A stretch of DNA of 64,000 nt from Paenibacillus typhae (GTDB taxonomy: Bacteria > Bacillota > Bacilli > Paenibacillales > Paenibacillaceae). Position numbers and translations under genes: made by a program. Shown in pieces: positions 1 to 7,219 of this stretch. The number at the start of each line of letters is the position of its first letter. Position 1 is the first letter of the stretch. Location: assembly GCF_900099765.1 (NCBI RefSeq), contig NZ_FNDX01000016.1, positions 1-64,000 of the forward strand, written 5' to 3'. A model generated the notes under the pieces. It was not told the DNA's origin and made no database searches. It worked only from the letters and a program-made list of their open reading frames with translations.

Positions 1-346
1 AAACCCGTAAAGAGACGTTCTATAAGTCCAGAAGACGAAGTGAATCGTCTGTGGGAAGGGAGTCCGAGGGGCTCATAGTACCAAGGAACCTAAGGACAAC
101 ATAACCTTAGGGAGGGAAGGAGCCCTGCTTTGTTCATGTTTCACCAAGAGGTACGAGTCCGTGAATGCCCAAAGCGGCTAACGACACGCAAGAAAACACT
201 CAAGAACTCGACAGGGGAAACTAGGTCATGGGCCAAGGCCAGAATGCTGCATGCCCATGAATGACGAACATCGGAAAGCCGTATGAGGGAAAACCTCACG
301 TACGGTTTGATGAGGAGGGGCTGAATTTATTCAGCCCTTTACTCTA
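1..346 (+). mobile_element. Group II intron, 3' portion (domains V and VI)
   Basis: A canonical domain V is readable at about 276-308. It has an AGC catalytic triad start (AAGCCGTA), a stem closed by a GAAA tetraloop, the CG two-base bulge on the 3' strand, and the return strand TACGGTT. It is followed by a domain VI hairpin at about 311-346 (GGGGCTGAA pairing with TTCAGCCC, ending TTTACTCTA). The 275 bases before domain V hold no open reading frame, so no reverse transcriptase is encoded next to domain V. Either the intron is ORF-less, or the maturase lies upstream of the window. The 5' end is outside the window. Domain V is a strong call; the exact 3' boundary (344-347) is approximate. Confidence 0.8.
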
Positions 347-483
347 GCAGGCTTTTAACTGTGGTAAGTAACATAGCGTAAGCGAAAAAGCGCCTAAAGA
401 CCAGCGCATAAACCAGCTATCCTTAGCCATCCTAAGACGATGAACAACTTCGAAAAGTGTGAAAGCGAAAGGAGAAATGGATC

Positions 484-1353
484 ATGCCAGACAGTCAACA
501 ATCCAAGAAAACTTTGCCTCCGCAGGTGCAGGACCAGCAGCCGGGAATCGAGAGTGAAATGAATCCGCTGCCGGAGTTTGAAACCTCTGAATACAAAGCC
601 GCAGGCAAGCTGCTCGGGAAGGCAGCGCTTATTACAGGCGGAGACAGCGGTATCGGCCGCGCGGTGGCTGTACATTTTGCCAAAGAGGGAGCCGACGTTG
701 TTATTTCCTATCTGAATGAACACGATGATGCTGAAGAAACGAAACGCCAGGTGGAGCAGGAAGGCCGCAAATGTATATTGGTTGCCGGAGATATCGGTGT
801 GGAGGCCTTCTGCCAGGATCTGATTAACAAGACGGTGGAGGGGCTCGGCAAGCTGGATATTCTGATTAACAATGCTGCGGAGCAGCATCCGCAGGATAAT
901 ATTGAGGACATTACTTCCGAACAGCTGGAGCGGACGTTCCGCACGAATATATTCTCGATGTTCTATCTGACCAAGGCAGCCATGCCGCATTTGAAAAAAG
1001 GGTCAACGATCATTAACACCACTTCGATCACAGCCTACCGGGGCAGCCCGCAGCTGCTGGATTACTCGTCCACTAAAGGAGCGATTCTCAGCTTCACCCG
1101 CTCGCTGTCGATGAATCTGGCGGAAAAAGGCATCCGGGTTAATGCGGTGGCGCCAGGACCGATCTGGACGCCGCTCATTCCGTCAACCTTTGATGCGAAA
1201 AAGGTCAGTGAGTTCGGCGCTACGCAGCCGATGAAACGTCCGGGGCAGCCCGAGGAGCTTGCGCCGGCCTATGTATATCTGGCTTCCAGTGACTCTTCCT
1301 ATGTCAGCGGTCAGGTCATTCACGTAAACGGCGGCGAGATTATTAACGGCTGA
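484..1353 (+). CDS. Short-chain dehydrogenase/reductase (YhdF/YdaD-like)
   Basis: Soluble NAD(P)-dependent oxidoreductase of 289 residues with the extended N-terminus typical of the stress-associated YhdF/YdaD/YhxC group in Bacillus. The Rossmann motif TGGDSGIG is at 51-58 and NNAA at 129-132. The catalytic Ser-Tyr-Lys set is S181, Y194 and K198. The post-catalytic motif VAPGPIWTPL is at about 222-231. The ATG follows AAAGGAG. The gene stands alone between intron DNA and the TPP riboswitch. Substrate cannot be told from sequence; glucose or other sugar/alcohol dehydrogenase activity is only a family-level guess. Confidence 0.92.
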   Translation: MPDSQQSKKTLPPQVQDQQPGIESEMNPLPEFETSEYKAAGKLLGKAALITGGDSGIGRAVAVHFAKEGADVVISYLNEHDDAEETKRQVEQEGRKCILVAGDIGVEAFCQDLINKTVEGLGKLDILINNAAEQHPQDNIEDITSEQLERTFRTNIFSMFYLTKAAMPHLKKGSTIINTTSITAYRGSPQLLDYSSTKGAILSFTRSLSMNLAEKGIRVNAVAPGPIWTPLIPSTFDAKKVSEFGATQPMKRPGQPEELAPAYVYLASSDSSYVSGQVIHVNGGEIING

Positions 1354-1423
1354 CATTTTTACACTGGATTTTTCATGCAAAATAGTGTTATTATATACGA
1401 CGTTAGCAACAGCATATGAACTG

Positions 1424-1508
1424 TCACTAGGGGTGCCGCAAGGCTGAGACGAACTTTGGTTCGGACCCTTTGAACCTGATCTGGTTTATACCAGCGTAGG
1501 AAAGTGGA
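1424..1508 (+). promoter_or_regulatory. TPP riboswitch (THI element)
   Basis: The sequence shows the conserved THI-box blocks in order: CTAGGGGTGCC, GGCTGAGA, ACCCTTTGAACCTGAT, then CTGGTTTATACCAGCGTAGGAAAG. It lies in the leader of the tenI-thiS-thiG-thiH operon and is followed by an intrinsic terminator at 1571-1600, so control by premature transcription termination is expected: TPP binding should switch the thiazole genes off. Confidence 0.96.
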
Positions 1509-1570
1509 TGAACGTTGTATTGCAGCGCAAATGGTCCGGAAACCCGGCTGTTTTTCTGTATACTATTTTT

Positions 1571-1600
1571 AACCGCCTCCTTGCTGGGGGCGGTTTTTTT
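1571..1600 (+). terminator. Riboswitch-controlled intrinsic terminator
   Basis: Stem AACCGCC/GGGCGGTT with a short loop and a run of seven T, 60 bases after the TPP aptamer and 50 bases before the tenI start. It is the expected expression platform for the riboswitch. Confidence 0.88.
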
Positions 1601-1650
1601 GCGTGTTTTCTGTTGCAGATGAAAACGGAAGGAAGGGGAGGTGGCCGAAA

Positions 1651-2280
1651 GTGGCCGAAATACATCTGCTCTCGGACGGAAAACTTGATGCGGATCAGTT
1701 CGCTGTCCTTGCAGCCGCTGTTCATCCGCTGCTTGATTATATTCATTTGCGTGAAAAAAGGCTATCCGCGCGTGAGCTGCTTCATATGGCTTTACTCCTG
1801 CTGGATGCGGGTGTACCTGCCGACAAGCTGATCATTAATGACCGGCTGGATGTTGCAATGGCTGCCGGAGCTGCAGGGGTGCAGCTTGCCTGGAACAGCC
1901 TTCCGGTTTCTGCCGCCCGGCTGGCGGCGGGCGCATCCATGCGGCTTGGAGCATCGGTGCACTCCCTTGCAGAGATTAAGGAAGCAGGCTGCCAGGGTGC
2001 AGACTTTTGCCTGTTTGGGCATGTGTTTCCTTCAGTCTGCAAACCCGGCCGGAAGGAGCGCGGTTTGACTCTGCTGCAGGAGGCAGTGCTAACCGGCAGT
2101 GTTCCGATCATAGCACTCGGGGGCATCACGCCGGACAATACACCGCAGGTGCTGCAGACGGGCGCAGGGGGGATAGCGGTGATGTCCGGCATATGCAGTG
2201 CAGATGATCCGCTCTCTGCTGCGCAAGCCTACAGGAACGCAGTGAGAGGGGCTGCTGCAAAAGGAGGTGACAAAGCATGA
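1651..2280 (+). CDS. tenI: Thiazole tautomerase TenI (thiamine phosphate synthase family)
   Basis: TIM-barrel protein of 209 residues from the GTG at 1651, which has GGGGAGGTGG just upstream; an in-frame ATG at 1603 lies inside the leader and lacks a ribosome site. Motifs: INDR at 62-65, the TenI-type segment GHVFPSVCKPG at 123-133 (its His is the proposed catalytic residue in B. subtilis TenI), and ALGGITPDN at 155-163. The GHVFP..CKPG pattern favours TenI, which aromatises the ThiG thiazole product, over ThiE. It is first in the thiazole operon and overlaps thiS by 4 bases. A true ThiE role is possible but less likely. Confidence 0.85.
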   Translation: MAEIHLLSDGKLDADQFAVLAAAVHPLLDYIHLREKRLSARELLHMALLLLDAGVPADKLIINDRLDVAMAAGAAGVQLAWNSLPVSAARLAAGASMRLGASVHSLAEIKEAGCQGADFCLFGHVFPSVCKPGRKERGLTLLQEAVLTGSVPIIALGGITPDNTPQVLQTGAGGIAVMSGICSADDPLSAAQAYRNAVRGAAAKGGDKA

Positions 2281-2480
2281 ATCTGATCGTCAACGGCAAG
2301 GCAGAAATATACCAGGAGGACTGCCGGACCGTGGCGGATTTGCTTAATCTGCCTGCATGGAACAGGAGACTGGTTATTGTGGAGCTGAACGGCGAAATAG
2401 TTGCCAGGGAGGATTATACTACGGCTCTGCTGGGCGATGGAGACCGGATTGAGGTAGTGCATTTTGTGGGTGGAGGCTGA
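2277..2480 (+). CDS. thiS: Sulfur carrier protein ThiS
   Basis: Small ubiquitin-fold protein (67 residues) whose C-terminus ends FVGGG, the Gly-Gly tail that is adenylated and converted to a thiocarboxylate to donate sulfur to ThiG. The start ATG overlaps the tenI stop in ATGA, showing translational coupling. No ThiF adenylyltransferase is encoded in the window, so tail activation must use a gene elsewhere. Confidence 0.93.
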   Translation: MNLIVNGKAEIYQEDCRTVADLLNLPAWNRRLVIVELNGEIVAREDYTTALLGDGDRIEVVHFVGGG

Positions 2481-2607
2481 AATAAGCGTTATAAACGCAG
2501 CCGGATTCCGGAGTCTCCGCAAAGCACCTGATTAAGCTTTATGGTAAGGCATCATTTTCCGGGGGATTTCACCAGGTTTACAACTATAAATGCAGGGGGC
2601 GTATGAG

Positions 2608-3372
2608 ATGTCAGATCCATTAATAATCGGAGGCAGATCCTTAACGAGCAGACTGTTTATCGGAACCGGTAAATACAGCCGCAATACCCTTATTCCGGAG
2701 GTAGTGGAGGCTTCGGGTTCACAGGTCATTACAGTGGCCCTCCGCCGCGTAGACCCGGGCAGCAATGATAATATCATCAGCCATATCCCAAGCAGTATGA
2801 CTCTGCTTCCCAATACCTCCGGCGCACGCACTGCAGAAGAGGCTGTCCGGATTGCCAGATTGGCTAATGCTTCGGGTATGGGCAACTGGGTCAAAATCGA
2901 AGTGATCAATGATCAGAAATACCTGCTGCCCGATAATGCGGAAACGATCCGTGCCACAGAAATTCTGGCCTCCGAAGGCTTTGTGGTGCTCCCTTATATG
3001 AGCCCTGATCTGTCCGCGGCCCTTCGCATGAAAGAAGCGGGAGCTGCAGCTGTCATGCCGCTCGGATCGCCTATAGGCACTAACCGCGGGCTAAGAACCC
3101 GGGAGCTGCTGCGTATTCTGATTGCGGAGGTTGATCTTCCGGTCATTGTAGATGCCGGAATCGGTCGGCCGTCTGAAGCGGCGGAAGCGATGGAGCTGGG
3201 CGCTGCCGCTGTGCTGCTGAATACAGCCATCGCTACGGCACACAATCCGCTGCTGATGGCCTCGGCATTCCGTGATGCCGTAGCTGCAGGCCGCAAGGCT
3301 TACCTTGCGGGACTAGGGCCCGTAGAGGAGACAGCATCGGCGTCATCGCCATTGACGGGTTTTCTCGGCTGA
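2608..3372 (+). CDS. thiG: Thiazole synthase ThiG
   Basis: Condenses 1-deoxy-D-xylulose 5-phosphate, dehydroglycine and ThiS-thiocarboxylate into the thiazole phosphate. 254 residues from the ATG at 2608, preceded by AGGGGG; an in-frame ATG at 2590 has no ribosome site. The Schiff-base lysine is in WVKIEVI (K96 in this numbering, matching the family position). Phosphate-binding glycine segments and the [17 protein letters not shown] motif are present. A 127-base gap separates it from thiS. Confidence 0.95.
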   Translation: MSDPLIIGGRSLTSRLFIGTGKYSRNTLIPEVVEASGSQVITVALRRVDPGSNDNIISHIPSSMTLLPNTSGARTAEEAVRIARLANASGMGNWVKIEVINDQKYLLPDNAETIRATEILASEGFVVLPYMSPDLSAALRMKEAGAAAVMPLGSPIGTNRGLRTRELLRILIAEVDLPVIVDAGIGRPSEAAEAMELGAAAVLLNTAIATAHNPLLMASAFRDAVAAGRKAYLAGLGPVEETASASSPLTGFLG

Positions 3373-3406
3373 CAGTGACAAAGGACCTGTGAAAAGGAGG
3401 AGTAAC

Positions 3407-4516
3407 ATGGGTTTTTATGAGACCGTGCAACGTCTCGGACAGCAGACGGATACCGAAAGATGGAGGCAGTATACAAAAGAGGATGTAAAGCGTACCCTCC
3501 GCAAAGAGCATCTGGATGAGCGTGATCTGCAGATTCTGCTGTCTCCTGCAGCAGCAGATTGTCTGGAAGAGATGGCCCGGTGCGCCCGAAGGCTGACCCG
3601 GTCGCATTTCGGGCATGTTATGCAGCTCTTTACACCGATGTATCTTGCCGATTTCTGCATCAATCATTGCACGTACTGCAGCTTCAGCTCCATTTACGAT
3701 TTCCCGAGGAAAAAGCTCAGTCCGGAGGAGGTAAGACAGGAAGCCAAGGCGATAGCGGCTACAGGAATCCGGCACATTCTGATTCTGACGGGTGAATCCC
3801 GCAAAGAGAGCCCTGTCTCTTATGTTAAGGAATGCGTGAACATACTCAGGGAGTTTTTCTCTTCTGTGAGCATTGAAGTGAATCCGTTGTCTGAAGACGA
3901 ATACAAGGAGCTTAAGGCAGCCGGTGTAGACGGGCTAACCCTGTATCAGGAAGTCTATCATGAGGAGACATACCGCAAGCTGCATATCAAGGGGCCTAAG
4001 AAAATCTACCGCAACCGGCTGGACGCACCTGAGCGCGGCTGCCAGGCAGGCTTCAGGACGGTAAATATCGGGGCCCTGCTAGGGATGAATGACTGGCGGC
4101 AGGAGGCTTTCTTTACAGCGATGCATGCGAGATACCTGCAGGACAAGTACCCGGAATGTGAAATCGGCGTGTCAGCTCCTCGTTTTCGCCCTTTTCTGGG
4201 AGAATACAATCCGGAGCATATCGTCACCGACCGGGCTCTGGTGCAGATCATTCTGGCTTACCGCCTCTTTCTGCCCCGGGCGGGTATTACATTATCGACA
4301 CGCGAACCATCTGCTTTAAGAGACCGCCTTATCCATCTGGGAGTAACCAAAATGTCCGCCGGGGTATCCACAGAAGTTGGAGGACATACCCTGCAGGGCG
4401 GTACACCGCAGTTTGAAATCTCTGACGGGCGGAGTGTACAGGAAATCAGCGGGATGCTTAGAGCAAACAGCCTGCAGCCGGTATTTAAGGACTGGGATAT
4501 TCTTGAGACTGTCTAA
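3407..4516 (+). CDS. thiH: 2-iminoacetate synthase ThiH (radical SAM)
   Basis: Cleaves tyrosine to dehydroglycine for ThiG, using SAM and a [4Fe-4S] cluster. 369 residues from the ATG at 3407, preceded by AAAGGAGG; an earlier in-frame GTG at 3389 overlaps that ribosome site. The cluster motif is C84-x3-C88-x2-C91 (CINHCTYC). The C-terminal segment matches the ThiH/BATS architecture (SAGVSTEVGGH). It replaces the ThiO glycine oxidase found in the B. subtilis operon; no thiO is present here. Last gene of the TPP-controlled operon. Confidence 0.95.
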   Translation: MGFYETVQRLGQQTDTERWRQYTKEDVKRTLRKEHLDERDLQILLSPAAADCLEEMARCARRLTRSHFGHVMQLFTPMYLADFCINHCTYCSFSSIYDFPRKKLSPEEVRQEAKAIAATGIRHILILTGESRKESPVSYVKECVNILREFFSSVSIEVNPLSEDEYKELKAAGVDGLTLYQEVYHEETYRKLHIKGPKKIYRNRLDAPERGCQAGFRTVNIGALLGMNDWRQEAFFTAMHARYLQDKYPECEIGVSAPRFRPFLGEYNPEHIVTDRALVQIILAYRLFLPRAGITLSTREPSALRDRLIHLGVTKMSAGVSTEVGGHTLQGGTPQFEISDGRSVQEISGMLRANSLQPVFKDWDILETV

Positions 4517-4566
4517 AAGGAGCAAGAAAAGTATAAAAGAGAACGTATTAAAGAGAACGTATAAAA

Positions 4567-4616
4567 GGCCGCTTAGCCTGAAGCAGCATAATGCTGCCGA
4601 CGGATAAGCGGCTTTA
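4567..4616. terminator. Intrinsic terminator between convergent genes
   Basis: GCCGCTTA at 4568-4575 pairs with TAAGCGGC at 4605-4612, with an inner GCAGCAT/ATGCTGC stem, then TTT. It lies between the thiH stop and the end of the HD-domain gene on the other strand, so it may serve both. Confidence 0.6.
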
Positions 4617-4630
4617 CGCTATTTTCAGGA

Positions 4631-5257
4631 TCAGTTTGTCCCTGATAGCTCGTCCAGCGACATTTCAAAGCCCGGGGCCATATGCTCAAGGAAATAACCG
4701 ATCTCCGGGAGGGAAAGTGCATGCAGCTTGGCAAGCGTCTGCTCTCTGGCAGCGGCGAATTCGCGGTTGCCGGCGGCGGTTTCCAGGACGCATTTCAGAT
4801 AGGCGTCGAGTACATCCGCCGCCTTCACGTACTGGAGCAGGCCGGCGTCTTCGGAGCCGGCAGGGCTGTCCTGCGGCTGCAGGAGCGGGGCATATACATC
4901 GCCGAGCTCCGGCGGGATCATGGCCGCAAGGCGCTCGGCAGCGGCCCGCTCCATGTCGCGGAAGCTGGACAGGAGCCGCGGGTTGTTGTGTTTGACCGGC
5001 GTGGCGATATCGCCGGTGAACACCTCGGTGGCGTCATGGAACAGCGCCATCGCCGCTGCCCGGTCTGCATTCAGCGACCGGGTAAAGCAGGCGTTGCCGA
5101 TCGAGCACAGCAGATGGGCCAGCAGGCCGACCTGGAAGGAATGCTGTGCCACGCTTTCGGAAGCGGTGCTGCGCATCAGGCTCCAGCGGCGGATATACTG
5201 CAGGCGGTATAAATAGGCAGGAAAATGGTAGTTCAATTTTAAAGTAACCCCTTTCAT
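4631..5257 (-). CDS. HD-domain 5'-deoxynucleotidase (YfbR-like)
   Basis: HD phosphohydrolase of about 208 residues resembling YfbR, which dephosphorylates deoxynucleoside 5'-monophosphates using a divalent metal. Metal ligands visible: H39 in VAQHS, the H74-D75 pair in ALFHDATEVFTGD, and a later Asp in KAADVLDAYL. The ATG at 5257 has no ribosome site. A TTG at 5236 with AAAGGGG upstream gives an N-terminus (NYHFPAYLYRLQYIRRW) that fits the family better and may be the true start. Divergent from the fumarase gene across about 75 bases. Confidence 0.82.
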   Translation of the reverse strand: MKGVTLKLNYHFPAYLYRLQYIRRWSLMRSTASESVAQHSFQVGLLAHLLCSIGNACFTRSLNADRAAAMALFHDATEVFTGDIATPVKHNNPRLLSSFRDMERAAAERLAAMIPPELGDVYAPLLQPQDSPAGSEDAGLLQYVKAADVLDAYLKCVLETAAGNREFAAAREQTLAKLHALSLPEIGYFLEHMAPGFEMSLDELSGTN

Positions 5258-5333
5258 GCACGGCTGAGTGTGATATGATAATAACTAATTGTAGCAGAAT
5301 TCATACAACCTGGGACTGATGAGAGGAGCCGGA

Positions 5334-6995
5334 ATGAAGATGCGGAATTTTGAAGAAAGCATTTATAATCTGATCGTAGAAACCTCCACAAACTTGCCTG
5401 GTGATGTACGCAGGGCTGTAGCCAAGGGACGGGCGCTGGAAGACCGTGCCACACGTTCGGGTCTTGCCTTAACGACGATCGCACAGAATATCGGAATGGC
5501 CGAGCTTCAGGTGTCGCCGATCTGCCAGGATACGGGGATGCCGACCTTTATCATTCATACACCTGTCGGTGTTAATCAGATTGAGATGAAGAGGGACATT
5601 CACAGTGCGGTTATCCGGGCTACGAAGAACGGGAAGCTGCGGCCCAATTCAGTTGATTCGCTGACCGGTGAGAACAGCGGCGATAATCTGGGGGCAGGCA
5701 CACCGGTTATACATTTTGAACAATGGGAAGAAGAAAATATAGACGTAAGGCTGATCCTCAAGGGCGGCGGCTGCGAGAACAAAAACATCCAGTACAGCCT
5801 CCCGGCCGAGCTTGAAGGGCTGGGCAAGGCGGGACGTGATCTGGACGGCATCCGCAAATGCATTCTGCATGCCGTATATCAGGCACAGGGCCAGGGCTGC
5901 AGCGCCGGCTTTATCGGCGTCGGCATCGGCGGTGACCGGACAACCGGCTATGAGCTGGCCAAAAAACAGCTGTTCCGCAAGGTCGAGGATGTGAATCCGG
6001 TGGAAGAGCTGGCCAAGCTGGAGGATTACATTATGGAGAATGCCAACAAGCTGGGCATTGGCACGATGGGCTTCGGCGGGGAAGTCACCCTGCTCGGCTG
6101 CAAGGTTGGCGTGATGAACCGGCTGCCGGCCAGCTTCTTCGTGTCGGTAGCCTATAACTGCTGGGCATTCCGCCGTCAGGGCATTCTGGTGGAGCCTGCA
6201 ACGGGCAATATCAAGGACTGGCTCTATGAGAGCGGCACGGGCATTTCCGTAGAGGAAGCAGATGTGCCGGCTCCAGTGGCTGCAGCTGCCAATCATCCTG
6301 CAGCTGCTGAAGCAGGGGTTGTTCCCGGGGATTCGGTCATTCCGGCCGCTCCCGCTATTGCAGCTGCTGATGCTGCGGCTCCGGCCGGAGCTGATTCTGC
6401 GGCATCCGGGGGCTCGCGGGAGGTCCGGCTGACTACACCGATCAGCGAGGAGGATATCCGCAGCCTGCGGGTCGGCGATGTTGTGATTCTCTCCGGGGAA
6501 ATGCATACCGGCCGTGATGCGCTGCATAAATACCTGATGGATCATGATACACCGGTCGATCTGAACGGTGCGGTTATCTATCACTGCGGTCCGGTTATGC
6601 TGAAGGACGACGAAGGCTGGCACGTCAAGGCCGCAGGCCCGACAACCAGTATCCGGGAGGAGCCTTATCAGGGTGACATCATCAAGAAATTCGGCATCCG
6701 CGCTGTAATCGGCAAAGGCGGAATGGGACCCAGAACGCTCAAGGCACTGCAGGAGCATGGCGGGGTATACCTGAATGCGATTGGCGGAGCGGCACAGTAT
6801 TATGCGGAGTGCATCAAAAAGGTCAACGCGGTTGACTTCATGGAATTCGGAATTCCTGAGGCAATGTGGCATCTTCAGGTGGAGGGCTTTGCCGCTATTG
6901 TGACGATGGATTCACACGGCAACAGCCTGCATGCTGATGTGGAAAAGGACTCGGCAGCCAAGCTCGCCCAGTTCAAGGAACCTGTGTTCAAATAA
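5334..6995 (+). CDS. Class I [4Fe-4S] fumarate hydratase, alpha-beta fusion
   Basis: Hydro-lyase joining the alpha-type (about 1-300) and beta-type (about 365-553) fumarase domains in one chain. 553 residues from the ATG at 5334, which follows GAGAGGAG; an upstream in-frame ATG at 5319 precedes that ribosome site. Likely cluster cysteines are C64 (SPICQDTG), C189 (QGCSAGF) and C276 (AYNCWAF), spaced much as in E. coli FumA. Between the domains lies an unusual linker of about 55 residues, rich in Ala and Pro. Likely reaction is fumarate to L-malate; a tartrate dehydratase of the same family cannot be excluded. Confidence 0.9.
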   Translation: MKMRNFEESIYNLIVETSTNLPGDVRRAVAKGRALEDRATRSGLALTTIAQNIGMAELQVSPICQDTGMPTFIIHTPVGVNQIEMKRDIHSAVIRATKNGKLRPNSVDSLTGENSGDNLGAGTPVIHFEQWEEENIDVRLILKGGGCENKNIQYSLPAELEGLGKAGRDLDGIRKCILHAVYQAQGQGCSAGFIGVGIGGDRTTGYELAKKQLFRKVEDVNPVEELAKLEDYIMENANKLGIGTMGFGGEVTLLGCKVGVMNRLPASFFVSVAYNCWAFRRQGILVEPATGNIKDWLYESGTGISVEEADVPAPVAAAANHPAAAEAGVVPGDSVIPAAPAIAAADAAAPAGADSAASGGSREVRLTTPISEEDIRSLRVGDVVILSGEMHTGRDALHKYLMDHDTPVDLNGAVIYHCGPVMLKDDEGWHVKAAGPTTSIREEPYQGDIIKKFGIRAVIGKGGMGPRTLKALQEHGGVYLNAIGGAAQYYAECIKKVNAVDFMEFGIPEAMWHLQVEGFAAIVTMDSHGNSLHADVEKDSAAKLAQFKEPVFK

Positions 6996-7030
6996 ATCGC
7001 CTGTATTGAATTCAATAAAGATGTTAAAAG

Positions 7031-7066
7031 AAGCCTTCTTTCAAATTCCCGAAAGAAGGCTTTTTG
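7031..7066 (+). terminator. Intrinsic terminator after fumarase
   Basis: AAGCCTTCTTTC pairs with GAAAGAAGGCTT around an eight-base loop, followed by five T. It ends the fumarase transcript just before the amylase promoter. Confidence 0.9.
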
Positions 7067-7079
7067 ACATTAATTTTGC

Positions 7080-7130
7080 TTGACAGCGCATACATGGACA
7101 TGGTAATTTTTACTTGGGAAACCGGTTTCC
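7080..7130 (+). promoter_or_regulatory. Amylase promoter with palindromic operator
   Basis: TTGACA at 7080-7085 is followed after 18 bases by TAATTT at 7104-7109. A perfect 14-bp palindrome with a central CG, GGAAACCGGTTTCC, sits at 7117-7130, on the expected transcription start. This form and position fit an operator for a LacI/MalR-family repressor. Such a gene lies at the other end of this locus (10437-11453, minus strand). The pairing of the two is inference. Confidence 0.7.
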
Positions 7131-7219
7131 TTGAATGCACCTCAGATTTGCAAGTGATGTTATGCAGGTTCACAGGCAGCAGATTTCTTATGTGTCTAAT
7201 AAGGAGAGGGAGATGAGGA

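Noticed and set aside
5649..6872. 407-codon minus-strand frame
   Set aside because: Antisense shadow of the fumarase gene, with no recognisable domain or ribosome site.
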